From positions 1 to 64,000 of the forward strand of contig CABYEX010000004.1 in assembly GCA_902518075.1 (NCBI GenBank): a stretch of DNA of 64,000 nucleotides, read 5' to 3'. The first letter of the stretch is position 1; every line of letters starts with the position of its first letter. The position numbers and the translations under genes were made by a program. Positions 24,947-35,076 of this stretch are shown piece after piece. The notes beneath the pieces are model-generated. The model made no database searches. It was not told where the DNA came from and worked only from the letters and a program-made list of their open reading frames with translations. Origin of the DNA: Halieaceae bacterium. GTDB lineage: Bacteria > Pseudomonadota > Gammaproteobacteria > Pseudomonadales > Halieaceae.

Positions 24947-25660
24947 TTATTCTCGGCTCACTGCTCTGCCCGTCACCATCGCGGCGGTGTCACCGAGTGC
25001 ATCGCGCCGCTCCCGTGTCACGACCATCGGCACATCCAGCTTGAGCGATGATACAACACTCTCTGGAACGAAGCCCCTTGGCAGAGAAACGGCTGCCTGA
25101 ACCTTTTGTAAATATCTGAATCGTATACTATAATTATTTGTCTCTTGCCCAGTGTCAAGGGCTGCGATATTGACTGTATCGGTCTCATCATTGAGCAGAC
25201 CCTCAATCCAAACAGTGAGATGGCCCTGGTATGTCTTGTGATCACCCGTGCCGCGATGAACGAGTGAGACCAACCGGAGGCTATGGTTGATGGCGTCATA
25301 TTCGACCGTCGGGGGTCTCAACACCACTACCTCCTCGCTGTCATCCGGCATCATGACCCCCCGATAAAGGGCCAACATTTCGCGCATTTCGTTGAGTTCG
25401 GTGGCTTGGTCAGCCAGGCTGGCGCGCAGGTCCCGAAGGGTTTGCTGATCAGCATCGCGTTCGACCGAGAGTTGCGCCACCTGATCCCGCAGCTTCTCTT
25501 CAGGGTTGTCAAAAAAGGGGATCTCGCTGCCGCTACTCGCACCCCACAGATATCCCACCAACAAGGTGATCGCGAAGGCGCCGGCCCCGGCGCCCGCGCG
25601 CCATCGCCAAGCATGCGGGTGCACTCGCACCACCATTGTTCGCGGTTGATGTTTTTTCAT
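24947..25660 (-). CDS. DUF6776-like single-pass membrane protein
   Basis: The 237-residue product has a basic N-terminus, one transmembrane helix at about 24-41, a coiled coil at about 55-100 (LRDQVAQLSVERDADQQTL), and a C-terminal beta domain at about 115-230 with SLRLVSLVHRGTGDHKTYQG and SIRFRYLQKVQ. This matches what I know of DUF6776 proteins of gammaproteobacteria, which commonly lie next to bactofilin genes. The function is not known; the membrane anchor, coiled coil and periplasmic beta domain suggest a link between cytoskeleton and wall. It ends 20 bases before the bactofilin start. Confidence 0.75.
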   Translation of the reverse strand: MKKHQPRTMVVRVHPHAWRWRAGAGAGAFAITLLVGYLWGASSGSEIPFFDNPEEKLRDQVAQLSVERDADQQTLRDLRASLADQATELNEMREMLALYRGVMMPDDSEEVVVLRPPTVEYDAINHSLRLVSLVHRGTGDHKTYQGHLTVWIEGLLNDETDTVNIAALDTGQETNNYSIRFRYLQKVQAAVSLPRGFVPESVVSSLKLDVPMVVTRERRDALGDTAAMVTGRAVSRE

Positions 25661-25681
25661 GAGCCCAAATTACTTTTCCGT

Positions 25682-26713
25682 TCAGGGTGTCAGGGCAATA
25701 CCGTCAAGACCCGTGGTCTCGCTATAACCCATAAGAATGTTCATGCATTGCACTGCCTGACCCGCCGCCCCTTTCACCAGGTTGTCAATCACAGACATCA
25801 CCACCACCGTATCGCGCCCCTGTGGCTGCGCCACTGAAAGCTGGCAGACATTAGCGCCTCGCACGTCCCGGGTCGCCGGATGCTTGCCTGGAGCCAGCAC
25901 TGATACAAACGGCTCGCCTGCGTAACGGTTCTTATAAAGCGATTGCAAATCTGCCGAATCGGCGTTTATTTTTGCAAAGAGTGTGGCGTGGATCCCCCGG
26001 CTCATGGGCAACAAATGCGGCACAAATGTCAGCTGCACCGGCTGATCTGCCATAGTGCCAAGCCCCTGCTCAATTTCGGGCAGATGCCGATGTCCTGCAA
26101 CGCCATAGGCGGCGATACTCTCGCCCGCCTCTGTGAGCAGGCTATCCAGCTTAGCCTGCCGCCCAGCACCGCTTACCCCAGATCCACACGAGGCAACTAA
26201 CTGGTTTGGGTCGACTAACCCAGCCTCGAGTAAAGGCAGAAACCCCAGTTGCACAGCAGTAGGATAACACCCGGGGCAGGCCACCAGCCGAGCTATGCGG
26301 ATCGCGTCGCGATTGACCTCGGGTAATCCATAGACCGCCTCGGCACAGAATTCAGGTGCCGCGTGAGTCTCGCCGTACCAACGCTCCCAAACGCCTACAT
26401 CCCGCAGACGAAAATCCGCAGACAGGTCGACAACGCGAATACCTTGCTCAATCAGTGCCGGCACTTCGCGCATAGCGACATTGTGTGGCGTCGCAAAAAA
26501 CACCAGATCGCAGGCTGAGTAATCTGCCTCGGCAGGGTCCGTGAAAGCCAGATCGCAGGCTCCCAAAAGGCTCGGGAACAGATTGTCCAGACGGCGTCCA
26601 GCCTCACCCCGTGAGGTGATGAGAGATACGGTGACGTCCGGATGACGCAGCAGAAGCCTTAAAAGCTCCACGCCTGTGTATCCGGTTCCGCCGACCACTC
26701 CGACCCTGATCAT
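25682..26713 (-). CDS. argC: N-acetyl-gamma-glutamyl-phosphate reductase
   Basis: ArgC makes N-acetylglutamate semialdehyde in arginine synthesis using NADPH. The 343-residue product starts [19 protein letters not shown] (nucleotide-binding GxxGxxG) and has the active-site Cys in [13 protein letters not shown], then SGVSGAGR and the HRHLPEI His. Length is normal for the family. It lies 21 bases upstream of the DUF6776 gene and is divergent from hemJ with 107 bases between the starts. Confidence 0.96.
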   Translation of the reverse strand: MIRVGVVGGTGYTGVELLRLLLRHPDVTVSLITSRGEAGRRLDNLFPSLLGACDLAFTDPAEADYSACDLVFFATPHNVAMREVPALIEQGIRVVDLSADFRLRDVGVWERWYGETHAAPEFCAEAVYGLPEVNRDAIRIARLVACPGCYPTAVQLGFLPLLEAGLVDPNQLVASCGSGVSGAGRQAKLDSLLTEAGESIAAYGVAGHRHLPEIEQGLGTMADQPVQLTFVPHLLPMSRGIHATLFAKINADSADLQSLYKNRYAGEPFVSVLAPGKHPATRDVRGANVCQLSVAQPQGRDTVVVMSVIDNLVKGAAGQAVQCMNILMGYSETTGLDGIALTP

Positions 26714-26820
26714 TTTCGCGCCTGCTTCTGTTAGTGTTGCGGGGCGCGTACTGTCTCACGATCGATCGCGCAGTGTCATGGGCGGGTGGGCTTTTTACCA
26801 AAGCGCAAAAGGGCAGCCAC

Positions 26821-27249
26821 ATGCTGTGGATACAGGGTTTTCACGTCATCTTCGTAGTCTGCTGGTTTGCGGGCATCTTCTACCTGCCTCGCATCCTTGT
26901 TTACTATGCCCAAAGCCCCGACACCGAAACCAAAGCAGTCCTCGCAGTGATGGCACATAAACTGTATCGCTTCGTCACACCCTTTATGGTGCTCGCGATT
27001 GCGCTCGGCCTTTGGCGACTGAGCTTCCAATGGGAGTACTACCTGTCGTCGGGCTGGATGATCGCTAAACTTGCGGGGGTCGTGGCTTTGGTCGTCTACC
27101 ACTTTCAGACCGGCATCTACGTTGGCAGGGTCTGCCGCGGTGAAGACGACCGAACCCACGTGTTTTATCGGGTATTTAACGAGGTACCCGTCTTATTCTT
27201 GTTTGCGATTGTGCTGCTGGTCTATCTGCGCCCCGCATTGAACGGCTGA
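26821..27249 (+). CDS. hemJ: Protoporphyrinogen IX oxidase HemJ
   Basis: HemJ oxidises protoporphyrinogen IX in the inner membrane during heme synthesis. The 142-residue product from ATG 26821 has four transmembrane segments and begins IQGFHVIFVVCWFAGIFYL with the conserved His, followed by HKLYRFVTPFMV and GWMIAKLAGVVALVVYHF, which carry the conserved Lys/Arg and His residues. A longer upstream frame to 26734 is not supported. The gene precedes hemL and hemB, so three heme genes lie together. Confidence 0.92.
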   Translation: MLWIQGFHVIFVVCWFAGIFYLPRILVYYAQSPDTETKAVLAVMAHKLYRFVTPFMVLAIALGLWRLSFQWEYYLSSGWMIAKLAGVVALVVYHFQTGIYVGRVCRGEDDRTHVFYRVFNEVPVLFLFAIVLLVYLRPALNG

Positions 27250-27296
27250 TTCCGTTGGGGTGCGCAGAGGCGCCCGGCCTGCGATAATCAACGGAA
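27250..27296. repeat. Inverted repeat between hemJ and hemL
   Basis: TTCCGTTG (27250-27257) pairs perfectly with CAACGGAA (27289-27296) across a 31-base GC-rich spacer. It begins directly at the hemJ stop and ends 22 bases before hemL. There is no T-run, so it may be a weak terminator or a protein-binding site. Confidence 0.3.
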
Positions 27297-27318
27297 ACAA
27301 AAGCAACGCTGGTTAGTC

Positions 27319-28599
27319 ATGAGTCGATCTGAAGCGCTCTTCGAGCGCGCGAAACACACCATCCCGGGTGGCGTGAATTCTCCCGTGCGAGCTTTTAAAG
27401 CAGTGGGTGGCACCCCGCGTTTCATGGAGCGCGCAGAGGGTGCCTATCTCTTTGATGCCGACGGCAAGCGCTACATCGATTACGTGCTCTCTTGGGGCCC
27501 AATGATCATGGGCCACAATCACCCACGGGTGCGCGAGGCGGTGGTCGAGGCCGCCCAAAGCGGGCTCAGCTTTGGCTGTCCCACCGAGATCGAGATCGAA
27601 CTGGCTGAAACCATCAGCAATCTGGTGCCCAGTATGCCGCTTGTGCGCATGACCAGTTCGGGTACCGAAGCCACCATGAGTGCCATTCGTCTGGCGCGTG
27701 GCTTTACCGGTCGCGACAAGATCATAAAGTTCGAAGGTTGCTATCACGGCCATTCGGATTCGCTGCTGATCAAGGCAGGCTCAGGTGCTCTGACGTTTGG
27801 CGTGCCCAGCTCGCCGGGCGTACCCGAAGTGTTGGCACAACACACTGTCACCCTGCCCTTTAACGACCTTGCGGCACTGGAAACCGCCATGGACGAGCTG
27901 GGTGATCAGGTCGCATGTGTGATTACCGAGCCGGTTGCCGGCAACATGAACTGTATCCCTTCGGTCGAGGGCTATCTCGAAGGCATGCGCGATCTCTGTA
28001 CTCGCCATGGCGCGCTACTAATCTTTGATGAGGTGATGACCGGTTTCCGATTCGGCACCGGCGGCGTTCAGGGCTTTTTGGGCATCACCCCGGATCTCAC
28101 CTGTCTGGGTAAGGTGATCGGCGGTGGTATGCCGGTGGGCGCCTTCGGCGGGCGTCGCGACATCATGGAACAGATCTCGCCGCTGGGGCCGGTCTATCAG
28201 GCGGGCACGCTATCCGGAAATCCGGTAGCGATGGCCGCAGGCCTGGCGACCATGTCGATTATCAGTGAGCCTGGCTTTTACGATGATCTCTTCCGTCGCA
28301 CGGGCGACTTGTGCACCGGCATGCGGGAAGCCGCGGCCGCAGCAGGCGTGTCATTCACCACCAATCATCTAGGCTCCATGTTTGGCGGGTTCTTCACTGA
28401 AGACGAAACCGTGACCCAGTACCATCAGGTTATTGACTCCAATGTGGAAGCCTTCAATCAGTTTTTCCATCTGATGCTCGATAGGGGCGTGTATCTCGCA
28501 CCCGCATCCTTTGAAGCCGGCTTCATGTCATCAGCCCACAGCGACGACGACATCGCCGCCACCGTTGACGCTGCCCGTGCAGCGTTTGCAGCGCTGTAG
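27319..28599 (+). CDS. hemL: Glutamate-1-semialdehyde 2,1-aminomutase
   Basis: HemL converts glutamate semialdehyde to 5-aminolevulinate, the first heme precursor in the C5 pathway. The 426-residue PLP enzyme has [14 protein letters not shown] near the N-terminus, [15 protein letters not shown], the cofactor-binding [11 protein letters not shown] and the PLP lysine in [17 protein letters not shown]. Length is typical. It is followed 18 bases later by hemB, which has a strong ribosome-binding sequence (GGGAGG). Confidence 0.97.
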   Translation: MSRSEALFERAKHTIPGGVNSPVRAFKAVGGTPRFMERAEGAYLFDADGKRYIDYVLSWGPMIMGHNHPRVREAVVEAAQSGLSFGCPTEIEIELAETISNLVPSMPLVRMTSSGTEATMSAIRLARGFTGRDKIIKFEGCYHGHSDSLLIKAGSGALTFGVPSSPGVPEVLAQHTVTLPFNDLAALETAMDELGDQVACVITEPVAGNMNCIPSVEGYLEGMRDLCTRHGALLIFDEVMTGFRFGTGGVQGFLGITPDLTCLGKVIGGGMPVGAFGGRRDIMEQISPLGPVYQAGTLSGNPVAMAAGLATMSIISEPGFYDDLFRRTGDLCTGMREAAAAAGVSFTTNHLGSMFGGFFTEDETVTQYHQVIDSNVEAFNQFFHLMLDRGVYLAPASFEAGFMSSAHSDDDIAATVDAARAAFAAL

Positions 28600-28605
28600 G
28601 GATAA

Positions 28606-29619
<1,014 letters not shown>

Positions 29620-29626
29620 ACCTACC

Positions 29627-30319
29627 TTGCGGCAACGATTCATCAAGACGCTCCCTTTACTGTTGGCACTTGTGCTAGCCCATGGGACGCTCGCCCAACC
29701 CGACGCCATGGGCGCAGAATGCGGATGCCTGTGGGAGGGAAGCTTTTCCGAGGTCGCGTCGACAACCGACTTGGTGGTGCTGGCTGAGGTCCAAGCTATC
29801 AAGGGCAACGCCGTGGATGTCGTCCCCGAGCAGGTGCTAAAAGGTGAGTTCTGGCTAGATACCCTGCGCATTTGGATGCAAACCCGAGATTACTGCCGCC
29901 CGCCCGCTGACGATTTTCCGGTGGGTAGTCGCTGGATCATGGCGCTCTCGCAAATTCAGGAAGTCCCCGAGGGGGGGTTTGATCCCTCCACCCCCAATCA
30001 AAGCTTCGGACGACCCTACGACTACACCCTGTCGAGCTGCGGCGGTTATTGGTTGCGGGTGAACGGCAGCGCCGCGACCGGCAATCTGGTGCCCGGTATG
30101 CCGCGCTTTTACCACCAGCCGGATATGTCGCCCGTGCTGGTAGACCTCGTTACCGGTTATCTGAGGGGAACGGTATCCACCGAAGCGCTGGCTGAAGCGA
30201 GCCGCGAGCGGCCTGAAGCCGTTGATGAATTGATCCTCGACACCCGGAGCTTTCTCAGAGGGCAAGACGACTGGCTTTCCGATGAAGACGCGGCCCCACC
30301 GGCTGAGGCGCCACATTAA
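29627..30319 (+). CDS. Secreted cysteine-containing protein (possibly TIMP/netrin-like)
   Basis: The best start is TTG 29627, which leads straight into a signal peptide (KTLPLLLALVLAHGTLAQ) and lies eight bases after hemB; the 230-residue product would be periplasmic or secreted. The mature part begins ECGCLWEGSFSEVASTTDLVVLAEV, where a Cys-x-Cys near the N-terminus followed by a strand with V-V-x-x-x-V resembles the netrin/TIMP-like fold. Further cysteines occur in TRDYCRPPAD and LSSCGGYWL. The C-terminal 50 residues are acidic and helical. The family match is pattern-based, so the function is open. Confidence 0.65.
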   Translation: MRQRFIKTLPLLLALVLAHGTLAQPDAMGAECGCLWEGSFSEVASTTDLVVLAEVQAIKGNAVDVVPEQVLKGEFWLDTLRIWMQTRDYCRPPADDFPVGSRWIMALSQIQEVPEGGFDPSTPNQSFGRPYDYTLSSCGGYWLRVNGSAATGNLVPGMPRFYHQPDMSPVLVDLVTGYLRGTVSTEALAEASRERPEAVDELILDTRSFLRGQDDWLSDEDAAPPAEAPH

Positions 30320-30470
30320 GATCAGTATCTGACTCGGTGACGGGTGACAGCGTCCTGCTGTGCCTCTCCCTGTCCCACTCTTCACTGCTTGCCAATCCGT
30401 TTTAAAAGCCATCACCACTGTAACAACGTGCGACCCCAACCCCCACAACCACAGGGGCCGTTAGTGGGAC

Positions 30471-31055
30471 TTACCTCCGTAACAAACCCATCATCTCGTC
30501 GATCATTATGAGCGACAGGCCCCAAATACGGTAGCTGGCATACAAGTAAGAATCTGTCTCCATCTTCTGCCCCTTCCACTCCCACTCCAGCGGCTCTCTA
30601 TTGCGTTCATCCAGCAAGAAGTGCAGCGGCACCCACACCACATCGTCCACCTCGTGGTTGGGGGTGAGCTCGGGTAACTCAGTGACCTGAAAGATAAAGG
30701 GTGTTACCAGCATCTCCGGGCGGTCTTTGCGCCAGCCAGTGTTCACATCGGACAGTTCACCCAGTGGGGTGCCCCACCGAGCGAGATTCACACCAATCTC
30801 CTCCTCCGTTTCCCTCAGCGCACAAGAGAAATTGGAGGGATCCCCGGGGTCGCGTCGGCCGCCAGGGAAACCCATGTGTCCCGACCAGGGGTCACCCTCG
30901 CGGGTCGCCCGGCGAATCATGAACATTTCAGTGGCATCAAGACCCTCGCGAATCATGATAGCGACGGCCGCACGGCCCGAGCGCGGCTCAAAGGCGGCCT
31001 CTTCCTTGTTAAAGCTCTGGAGTTGGGTTTCGAGTTGTCGGGTGAGATCGCGCAT
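30471..31055 (-). CDS. Nudix hydrolase, probable CoA pyrophosphatase
   Basis: The 194-residue product has a Nudix box in GFPGGRRDPGD...ALRETEEEIGV, with the REtEEiG core and the FPGG-x-x-D-P-G-D form used by CoA-type pyrophosphatases (NudL/YeaB family). It also has an N-terminal stretch RSGRAAVAIMI matching the usual first strand. I prefer ATG 31055 because GGAGAAG precedes it on the - strand; an ATG four codons upstream is possible. Substrate specificity towards CoA is inferred. It is divergent from the adenosine-kinase-like gene. Confidence 0.88.
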   Translation of the reverse strand: MRDLTRQLETQLQSFNKEEAAFEPRSGRAAVAIMIREGLDATEMFMIRRATREGDPWSGHMGFPGGRRDPGDPSNFSCALRETEEEIGVNLARWGTPLGELSDVNTGWRKDRPEMLVTPFIFQVTELPELTPNHEVDDVVWVPLHFLLDERNREPLEWEWKGQKMETDSYLYASYRIWGLSLIMIDEMMGLLRR

Positions 31056-31244
31056 GCTTCTCCACATCAGTGCGGGGCCAAAACAGTCGTGGCTCTCGCG
31101 GCCAGTGCCATCCCGCAGCCCAGCCCGGCGGACACATCATATCGGTTTACACCCGCTCCGGCGCGACCGCTCAGCGATGGCAACGCATGGTGGCGGAGCT
31201 TCCGGTATCATGCCAGCGCTTTACCCACTGACAGGAAACACTCT

Positions 31245-32246
31245 GTGAAACCCTATACGGCTTATGCCATCGGTGCAGCACTGGTCGACACCGAAATTCA
31301 GGTGACCGACGCCGAACTGGCTGAAATGAATGTAGAGAAAGGCGTGATGGTCCTGGTCGATCAGGCGCGACAGCGCGACATGCTGGCAACACTGTCTGAT
31401 CACCTGATCCGAGCGAACAACGCCTCAGGGGGTAGCGCCGGCAACAGCATGATCGCCACCGCAATGATGGGCGCACCAACCTACATGAGTTGCAAGGTGG
31501 CGCAGGATGCCGACGGGGATATTTATCTGGCCGACCTCGAACAATCGGGCGTGGCCCACGGACTCACAGAACGAAGCACCGACGGCGTCACGGGCAAATG
31601 CATCGTATTGATCACCCCCGATGCGGAACGGTCCCTCAATACCCATCTGGGGATTTCCGAGACACTGTCCACCGATGAGGTCGACGAGGCGGCTATCAAG
31701 AACTCAGAGTGGGTTTATCTTGAAGGCTATCTGGTGACCTCGCCCACCGGGCATGCCGCCGCCCTGAAAACTAAAGCGCTCGCTGAAGCACACGGTGTGA
31801 AGACAGCCGTCAGCTTTTCGGACCCGGGCATGGTGAAATTTTTTCGCGACAACATGGCCGCCATGGTCGAGGGCGGCGTGGAGCTGGTGTTCTGTAATGA
31901 GTCCGAGGCGCTGGAGTGGGGTCAGTGCGATGATCTTGAGGGCGCTATCACGGCCATCCAACAGGTGACGAAACGCTTCGTCATCACGCTGGGTGCCGAG
32001 GGCGCAATAACTTGGGATGGCGAAACACTGCACCGGGTCGCCGCGCAGCCCGTTGAGGCGGTGAACACCAATGGCGCCGGGGATATGTTTGCTGGCGCTT
32101 TCCTTTACGCGTTATCGCGGGGGGAAACCGACCTGCGTGCCACTGAATATGCCACTCTTGCCGCGGGAGAAGTAGTAAAATACCTCGGCCCGCGGTTGGA
32201 GCAAGACGCCTGTCTGGTTCTACGCCGTCAATTTTTTGGTGACTGA
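31245..32246 (+). CDS. PfkB-family sugar/nucleoside kinase, adenosine kinase-like
   Basis: It starts at GTG 31245 with AGGA about ten bases upstream; a longer open frame to 30876 has no support. The 333-residue product has PfkB motif 1 in SGGSAGNSMIATAMMGAPTY and motif 2 in NTNGAGDMFAGAFLYAL, with the catalytic Asp in GAGD. The overall layout is that of adenosine kinase or ribokinase relatives common in marine gammaproteobacteria, so adenosine is a likely substrate but not certain. The pentapeptide gene starts 34 bases downstream. Confidence 0.88.
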   Translation: MKPYTAYAIGAALVDTEIQVTDAELAEMNVEKGVMVLVDQARQRDMLATLSDHLIRANNASGGSAGNSMIATAMMGAPTYMSCKVAQDADGDIYLADLEQSGVAHGLTERSTDGVTGKCIVLITPDAERSLNTHLGISETLSTDEVDEAAIKNSEWVYLEGYLVTSPTGHAAALKTKALAEAHGVKTAVSFSDPGMVKFFRDNMAAMVEGGVELVFCNESEALEWGQCDDLEGAITAIQQVTKRFVITLGAEGAITWDGETLHRVAAQPVEAVNTNGAGDMFAGAFLYALSRGETDLRATEYATLAAGEVVKYLGPRLEQDACLVLRRQFFGD

Positions 32247-32280
32247 TGCGTCAGCGCCCAACAGGAACACACCACAGCGT

Positions 32281-32637
32281 ATGAGCGATAAAGAGATCAA
32301 ACCTGTCATCAAGGCAGACCCGCTATATCAGATGCTGCGCCAGGAAGATGTCGACGACTTCAATGCCAATCGCGACAGTCTAGACACTAGTGAACTCACC
32401 GGTGGTGATTATCGAGGCCGTGACCTGCGCAAGATGAACGCCCGGGGATTGGACTTTTCCAATGCCTATTTTCGCAACTGTGATCTCAGCGGCATCGACT
32501 TCCGGGAAACCAATCTCGAAGGCGCAAGCCTAATGGACGCCAAAGTGTCTGGGGTGTACTTCCCCGAAGCCTTGAGCGCTGACGAGATACGACTCTCCCT
32601 CGATCATGGCACGCGCCTGCGCTATCACCGGGACTAA
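32281..32637 (+). CDS. Pentapeptide-repeat protein
   Basis: The 118-residue product contains a short run of A(D/N)LxX repeats (for example DLRKMNARGLDFSNAYF and DLSGIDFRETNLEGASL), forming part of a quadrilateral beta-helix at about 45-100. The N-terminus is charged and helical. I chose ATG 32281; an upstream frame to 32236 overlaps the kinase gene. No function can be assigned; pentapeptide proteins can shield targets or act as scaffolds. It lies six bases upstream of dsbD. Confidence 0.8.
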   Translation: MSDKEIKPVIKADPLYQMLRQEDVDDFNANRDSLDTSELTGGDYRGRDLRKMNARGLDFSNAYFRNCDLSGIDFRETNLEGASLMDAKVSGVYFPEALSADEIRLSLDHGTRLRYHRD

Positions 32638-32643
32638 GCGGAC

Positions 32644-34404
32644 ATGATTGGCAGGGACGCCATCTCTATCTCGTCGGCTTACAGCTTCAGGGCTTGGTTA
32701 GGCTTTCTCCTGCTGGCTTGCTCGCTGCACCTTCAGAGCCCAGCCGGGCAAGCACAAAACAGCCTCGCCACGGCGCTGCAGCAGCAGAGTGAATTCCTGC
32801 CGGTCCGCGAGGCCTACCGACTCGATGGCGCGGTGACCGCGGACGGTCAACTCCGTCTTTACTGGCAGATCGCCGAGGGGTATTACCTCTATCAGCAAAT
32901 GTTCAAGGTGAGACAGGCAGACTTGTCCACACCGACGAATCTATCGATTGACTTTCCACCTACGCTGGACAAAACCGATGAGTTCTTTGGAGATGTCTCG
33001 GTCTATTACGATGAGGCAGATCTCGCAGTCTCGCTTCCAAATGAAGCAGAAAGGTTAACGCTTGCAGTCACCTATCAAGGCTGCGCGGATGCGGGACTGT
33101 GTTACCCGCCCGAGACCGAGTATTTGCTGGTGGATGTCGCCACGGGTGCGGTTACGCCAACAGCCTTTGAACGCCAACCTTCTAATGCCGCTAATGCTAC
33201 CTCCACCGGCTCGAATATGACGTTTTTGCTGGCGCTGGGGCTGGCCTTTCTTGGAGGCCTTATCCTCAATGCCATGCCCTGTGTGTTCCCCATTCTCTCG
33301 CTCAAAGTGCTGAGCTTTGCCACCGGCGATCGTACTGAGCACCGTCGGCACGGCCTCGCGTATCTCGCGGGGGTCGTCGCTTCTTTTGTTCTGATTGCCA
33401 GCGTGCTGATCAGCCTGCAGAGTGCCGGCCGCTGGGTAGGCTGGGGATTTCAGCTACAGTCCACCGGCTTTGTGATTGGGCTGGCCTATTTGTTTGCCGT
33501 GATGGGGCTCTCCCTGTCGGGGCTCGTGCTGTTCGGCGGGAGATGGATGAACCTCGGTGCGGGACTTGCGACCGCTCCTGGTTCGCGCGGCAGCTTCTTC
33601 ACGGGCGTTCTGGCGGTGGTGGTAGCGAGCCCCTGTACCGCGCCCTTTATGGGCGGCGCGCTGGGCTACGCCCTCACCCAACCGGCATTTGAGGCGCTGG
33701 CCGTGTTCGCTGCGCTCGGCGTGGGCATGGCGACTCCGATGGTCGCCATCAGCATGAGCGACATCGCGCGACGCTGGCTACCCAAGCCCGGCGCCTGGAT
33801 GGAAACCCTGAAACAGGTGATGGCCTTCCCGCTCTACCTCACGGCAGTCTGGCTACTTTGGGTTGCAGGCAAACAGAGTGGCGTCGACACGATGGCGGCG
33901 GCGGCCGCAGGCCTCGTGATGCTCGCGCTAGGGCTGACGCTAATCCGCGGCGGGGCGACTGCCCGCGTCGTCGGCCTGATCTGCATGGTCTCAGCCGTCA
34001 TGCTGGGCAGTGTGCGCGGTGACGCCACTGTGTCGATCGGCAAAGGAGGGAGAGACGGGATCGTCGCCTGGTCACCCGAGCAGCTTCAGACGCTGCGTAA
34101 ACAGGGCACGCCGGTATTTGTCGATGTGACCGCCGATTGGTGCATTACCTGCCTCGCCAACGAGCAGGCCGTGCTGTTCACCGATGACATGATCCTCGCC
34201 TTCGACGCTGCCGGCGTCACCTATATGGTGGCGGACTGGACTAATTACGACCCTGAAATTGGCGCTTTCGTGCGCGAGCACGGGCGTAATGGCATTCCGC
34301 TGTACGTTATGTACCCGGGTAATCTGAGTGCAACGCCCACCATTTTGCCCCAGCTACTGACCGCTAATATAGTCAACAAGGCCTTAGCCAGTGTCTCTCG
34401 TTAA
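32644..34404 (+). CDS. dsbD: Thiol:disulfide interchange protein DsbD
   Basis: DsbD passes electrons from cytoplasmic thioredoxin to periplasmic reductases. The 586-residue product has a signal segment, the N-terminal domain with the Cys pair in CADAGLCYPP, eight transmembrane helices holding the paired Cys in NAMPCVFPILSLK and VASPCTAPFMGG, and a C-terminal thioredoxin domain with DWCITCLANE. All three redox pairs are present, so it should be functional. The copper chaperone gene that follows after 162 bases may depend on this pathway. Confidence 0.95.
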   Translation: MIGRDAISISSAYSFRAWLGFLLLACSLHLQSPAGQAQNSLATALQQQSEFLPVREAYRLDGAVTADGQLRLYWQIAEGYYLYQQMFKVRQADLSTPTNLSIDFPPTLDKTDEFFGDVSVYYDEADLAVSLPNEAERLTLAVTYQGCADAGLCYPPETEYLLVDVATGAVTPTAFERQPSNAANATSTGSNMTFLLALGLAFLGGLILNAMPCVFPILSLKVLSFATGDRTEHRRHGLAYLAGVVASFVLIASVLISLQSAGRWVGWGFQLQSTGFVIGLAYLFAVMGLSLSGLVLFGGRWMNLGAGLATAPGSRGSFFTGVLAVVVASPCTAPFMGGALGYALTQPAFEALAVFAALGVGMATPMVAISMSDIARRWLPKPGAWMETLKQVMAFPLYLTAVWLLWVAGKQSGVDTMAAAAAGLVMLALGLTLIRGGATARVVGLICMVSAVMLGSVRGDATVSIGKGGRDGIVAWSPEQLQTLRKQGTPVFVDVTADWCITCLANEQAVLFTDDMILAFDAAGVTYMVADWTNYDPEIGAFVREHGRNGIPLYVMYPGNLSATPTILPQLLTANIVNKALASVSR

Positions 34405-34566
34405 GCAGACAACATGTTTATTACGCGGCGCATCGTTAGTTCATGCCCCATGGCCATGCGCCATCCATTCAGTTCAGCCTGCTTTCTCCCGCCTCCGACC
34501 AAGCGGTGGCGTGATATGGTCTTGCAGCTCTGCCACCATGGCCCTCAAAGCAAAGGAGCCTAGCGC

Positions 34567-35076
34567 ATGACCGATCCAATAATGCCGCGACCCCGGTCTT
34601 CCCCTAAACAGCGGTATGCATTCACGGCCCTCGTGTGCCTATTCTCAGCGGGCTTGTCGTGCCCGTCCCACGCGAGCGAGATACTTCACTGGAAGGATGC
34701 CTGGGTCCGCAGCATGCCACCGGGCGCGCAGGTGTCCGCTGCCTACGGCATGCTCATGAATCACAGTGACCAAACGGTGACCTTATCGACAGTGAGCAGT
34801 GAGATCAGCGGCAGCGCACAAATGCACGAAGTGATTGCCGACGGCGACCAGCGTCGCATGGCGGAGCTCGAATCCATCGACATCGCACCTCACGAGACGC
34901 TGATATTCGAAGCTGGTGGTCGCCACATTATGCTTCTCGATATCGCGGCACCTCCCATTGAAGGTGAAAATGTTGAAATCTGCGCGGTCAGCGCTGCAGG
35001 TACCAGAGCCTGTACTGAGGCTGCGGTGAGACGACAAGCCCCTGTCGCAGACGATACGCAGACCGGTCACCACTGA
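34567..35076 (+). CDS. Periplasmic copper chaperone, PCu(A)C type
   Basis: The 169-residue product has a signal peptide and a PCuAC domain: WKDAWVRSMPPGAQVSAAYG, QMHEVIAD, a conserved Met and GRHIMLLDI. These fit the H-x-M copper site of proteins that deliver copper to cytochrome oxidase. The extra Cys pair near the C-terminus (EICAVSAAGTRACTE) may form a disulphide. Its start has an AGGAG box at a good distance. It overlaps the DUF2333 gene start by one base. Confidence 0.88.
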   Translation: MTDPIMPRPRSSPKQRYAFTALVCLFSAGLSCPSHASEILHWKDAWVRSMPPGAQVSAAYGMLMNHSDQTVTLSTVSSEISGSAQMHEVIADGDQRRMAELESIDIAPHETLIFEAGGRHIMLLDIAAPPIEGENVEICAVSAAGTRACTEAAVRRQAPVADDTQTGHH

